From FEN-727 sp036508635 (GTDB taxonomy: Bacteria > Actinomycetota > Geothermincolia > Fen-727 > Anoxymicrobiaceae), in the NCBI GenBank assembly GCA_036508635.1, contig DATCGY010000079.1, forward strand, positions 1-14,544: a stretch of DNA of 14,544 bases. Direction: 5' to 3'. The notes beneath the pieces were generated by a model. The model worked only from the letters and a program-made list of their open reading frames with translations, did not search any database and was not told the origin of the DNA. Below, one piece after another: positions 14,117 through 14,544 of the stretch. Each line of letters opens with the position of its first letter. Position 1 is the first letter of the stretch. The position numbers and the translations under genes are program-made.

Positions 14117-14133
14117 GTGTTAGTCCTTCCGGG

Positions 14134-14424
14134 CTACTTTATGCGCGTCCGCTTCTCCTTGGCCAGCTTTCCCCCGTGGCTCCTGAAGATGCGGGTCGGC
14201 GAGAACTCTCCGAGCTTGTGGCCCACCATGCTCTCCGTTATGTACACGGGCACGTGTTTCTTGCCATCGTGCACGGCTATGGTGTGCCCCACCATCTCCG
14301 GGAAGATCGTGCTCCTGCGCGACCACGTCTTGAGCACCATTTTCTCGTTTCGGCGGTTGAGATCGACGATTCGCGCCAACAGCTTCTCGTCGACGTACGG
14401 GCCCTTCTTGAGTGAACGGGACAT
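14134..14424 (-). CDS. rpsS: 30S ribosomal protein S19
   Basis: A small-subunit head protein that forms a complex with S13 and bridges to the large subunit; 96 residues. It begins MSRSLKKGPYVDEKLL, with WSRRSTIFPEMVGHTIAVHDGKKHVPVYITESMVGHKLGEF, which is diagnostic, and TRIFRSHG near the end. The start ATG directly abuts the rplB stop (no gap), with AGGAG 10 nt upstream inside rplB. Confidence 0.98.
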   Translation of the reverse strand: MSRSLKKGPYVDEKLLARIVDLNRRNEKMVLKTWSRRSTIFPEMVGHTIAVHDGKKHVPVYITESMVGHKLGEFSPTRIFRSHGGKLAKEKRTRIK

Positions 14425-14544
14425 TTACTTCTGTCTCCTCGTCCTCACGATGTACTTACTCGATTGCTTTTTCTTGTCGCGGGTCCTGTAGCCGAGCGTC
14501 GGCTTGCCCCACGGTGTCACCGGATGGCGACCACACTTTGATTT
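14425..14544 (-). CDS. rplB: 50S ribosomal protein L2, C-terminal fragment (5' end outside window)
   Basis: The last 39 codons and stop of a gene that enters from the right edge. The translation contains GRHPVTPWGKPTLGYRTRDK and ends KYIVRTRRQK, matching the conserved C-terminus of L2, which contributes to the peptidyl-transferase region. The catalytically important histidine region (HPHGGGEG in the family) lies just beyond the window. Its position directly before rpsS confirms the S10-operon order. Confidence 0.93.
   Translation of the reverse strand, partial: KSKCGRHPVTPWGKPTLGYRTRDKKKQSSKYIVRTRRQK

Overview
The window is almost entirely one long co-directional ribosomal-protein operon (the end of S10, then spc, then alpha). 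Everything is on the minus strand, so transcription runs from the right edge to the left. In transcription order the genes are rplB (3' end only), rpsS, rplV, rpsC, rplP, rpmC, rpsQ, rplN, rplX, rplE, rpsZ (zinc-type S14), rpsH, rplF, rplR, rpsE, rpmD, rplO, secY, adk, map, infA, rpmJ, rpsM, rpsK, rpsD, rpoA and rplQ. Gaps inside this block range from a 17-nt overlap to 43 nt. I see no internal terminator, so it probably yields long polycistronic transcripts, with translational coupling at TTGA, GTGA and TGATG junctions.

After rplQ there is a 237-nt intergenic stretch (1261-1497). It carries a good sigma70-type promoter and an 8-bp inverted repeat. Next comes a minus-strand gene that runs off the left edge: a PaaK-like (phenylacetate-CoA ligase family) adenylate-forming enzyme. 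It is a separate transcription unit.

Organism: a GC-rich bacterium. The gene order (rpsD between rpsK and rpoA; adk-map-infA after secY), the L17 N-terminus (KKGPRLGGSASHQ), C-terminal extensions on L22 and S3, and zinc-binding S4 and S14 point to Actinomycetota. The anaerobe-like PaaK homologue and the compact L17 suggest a deep-branching lineage. This placement is inference and needs a tree. Non-ATG starts are common: of 27 visible starts, 17 are ATG, 6 TTG and 4 GTG.

The block makes ribosomal proteins of both subunits, the translocon pore SecY (membrane export), Adk (nucleotide balance), Map (removal of N-terminal Met), IF-1 (initiation) and the RNA polymerase alpha subunit.

The least ordinary feature is that three genes near the upstream end encode long low-complexity tails. 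L22 has a strongly acidic tail of about 73 residues. L29 has an acidic tail of about 57 residues. S3 has a Pro/Arg-rich segment followed by an acidic Ala/Ser/Thr-rich tail. No mobile element, CRISPR array, tRNA or rRNA was recognised, and I found no clear new multigene system.
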